Shown: positions 50,038 through 50,087 of the stretch, in pieces
How the letters are laid out: every line of letters begins with the position of its first letter
Numbering within the stretch: position 1 is the stretch's first letter
Assembly: GCA_050010535.1 (NCBI GenBank)
Contig: JBEKKT010000010.1
Span: forward strand, 1 to 50,087
Reading direction: 5' to 3'
DNA: 50,087 bases
From: JAJRAG01 sp050010535
GTDB lineage: Archaea; Thermoplasmatota; Thermoplasmata; Methanomassiliicoccales; JACIVX01
Position numbers and translations under genes: made by a program
Notes under the pieces: generated by a model
Told to the model about the DNA's origin: nothing
Databases searched by the model: none
What the model saw: only the letters and a program-made list of their open reading frames with translations

Positions 50038-50087
50038 ATGGAGCCGATGGGCGGCAAGAAGATACTGGCTGTCTATTGCTCTAGAAC
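50038..50087 (+). CDS. Start of a possible flavodoxin-fold/NADPH-dependent FMN reductase, cut by the window edge
   Basis: Two in-frame ATGs (50038, 50047) begin MEPMGGKKILAVYCSR, which resembles the first strand and phosphate loop of flavodoxin-type oxidoreductases (KxLxxxxSxR). Only 16 codons are in view, so this is a weak hint. Upstream, TTGGA lies close to the first ATG. Confidence 0.35.
   Translation, partial: MEPMGGKKILAVYCSR

Noticed and set aside
1..50087. CRISPR arrays, integrases or transposases
   Set aside because: No regularly spaced repeats with unique spacers, and no integrase or transposase motif (DDE, Tyr or Ser recombinase) was seen in any frame examined.

Overview
The window reads as archaeal DNA, most likely from a member of the Thermoplasmatota, although no rRNA gene is present to settle this. 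Archaeal signs are a deoxyhypusine synthase, an Lhr-type helicase, a DUF531 protein, a tRNA-Phe with a 20-nt intron at 37/38, a tRNA-Thr with U73, TATA-like boxes, a DUF1628-like pilin with TadA/TadC-type machinery, and four RAD55/KaiC-fold proteins. A bacterial-type gyrB-gyrA pair is also present, as in several euryarchaeal lineages including Thermoplasmatota. A homologue of methanogenesis marker protein 11 hints at methanogen relatives.

Layout. 1-660: a partial bacterial-looking PilY1 frame on the minus strand, abutting an archaeal gene (transfer or assembly chimera). 0.67-2.1 kb: a KaiC-like ATPase and a P-loop-less companion. 2.1-11.3 kb: an accessory stretch of small orphan genes, gene relics (C39-like peptidase, UppS N-terminus), a GNAT acetyltransferase, the Mmp11-like gene, a tautomerase, a 703-residue AAA+ protein with a sugar-kinase-like front half, and six copies of a dispersed intergenic repeat built on a tandem 9-mer (TTCTGACGG). 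11.3-14.2 kb: nitrilase, exonuclease III, a DUF3795 cysteine-rich gene interrupted by an in-frame UGA, and a frameshifted zinc-ribbon membrane gene. 14.3-18.3 kb: redox genes (aldehyde:ferredoxin oxidoreductase, ferritin-like protein, HdrD-like Fe-S protein).

18.3-26.6 kb: housekeeping genes (Lhr helicase, FAH hydrolase, RlmE, PurM, DUF531, deoxyhypusine synthase and a 56-residue protein). 27.0-43.5 kb: a surface or secretion locus. It holds a coiled-coil/KaiC fusion, a tight five-gene operon (pilin-like protein, ATPase, TadC-like, TadC-like, second ATPase), a 1578-residue CARDB surface protein with cytoplasmic zinc ribbons, a coiled-coil zinc-ribbon protein and another KaiC-like ATPase. 43.6-50.1 kb: gyrA/gyrB, thiC, tRNA-Thr with a 14-nt D-loop insertion, and the start of a possible flavodoxin-fold reductase.

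The strongest candidate for an undescribed system is the 27-43.5 kb locus: a duplicated type IV pilus-like motor whose neighbours are KaiC-fold proteins, a recurring arrangement reminiscent of ArlH with ArlI in the archaellum. Two of its transcription units start with TATA-like boxes followed by perfect 7-1-7 palindromes. Other leads are the UGA-interrupted DUF3795 gene, the tRNA-Thr D-loop insertion, the repeat family with its shared CAAACC pyrimidine terminator motif, and the nitrilase that appears to start at ATA.
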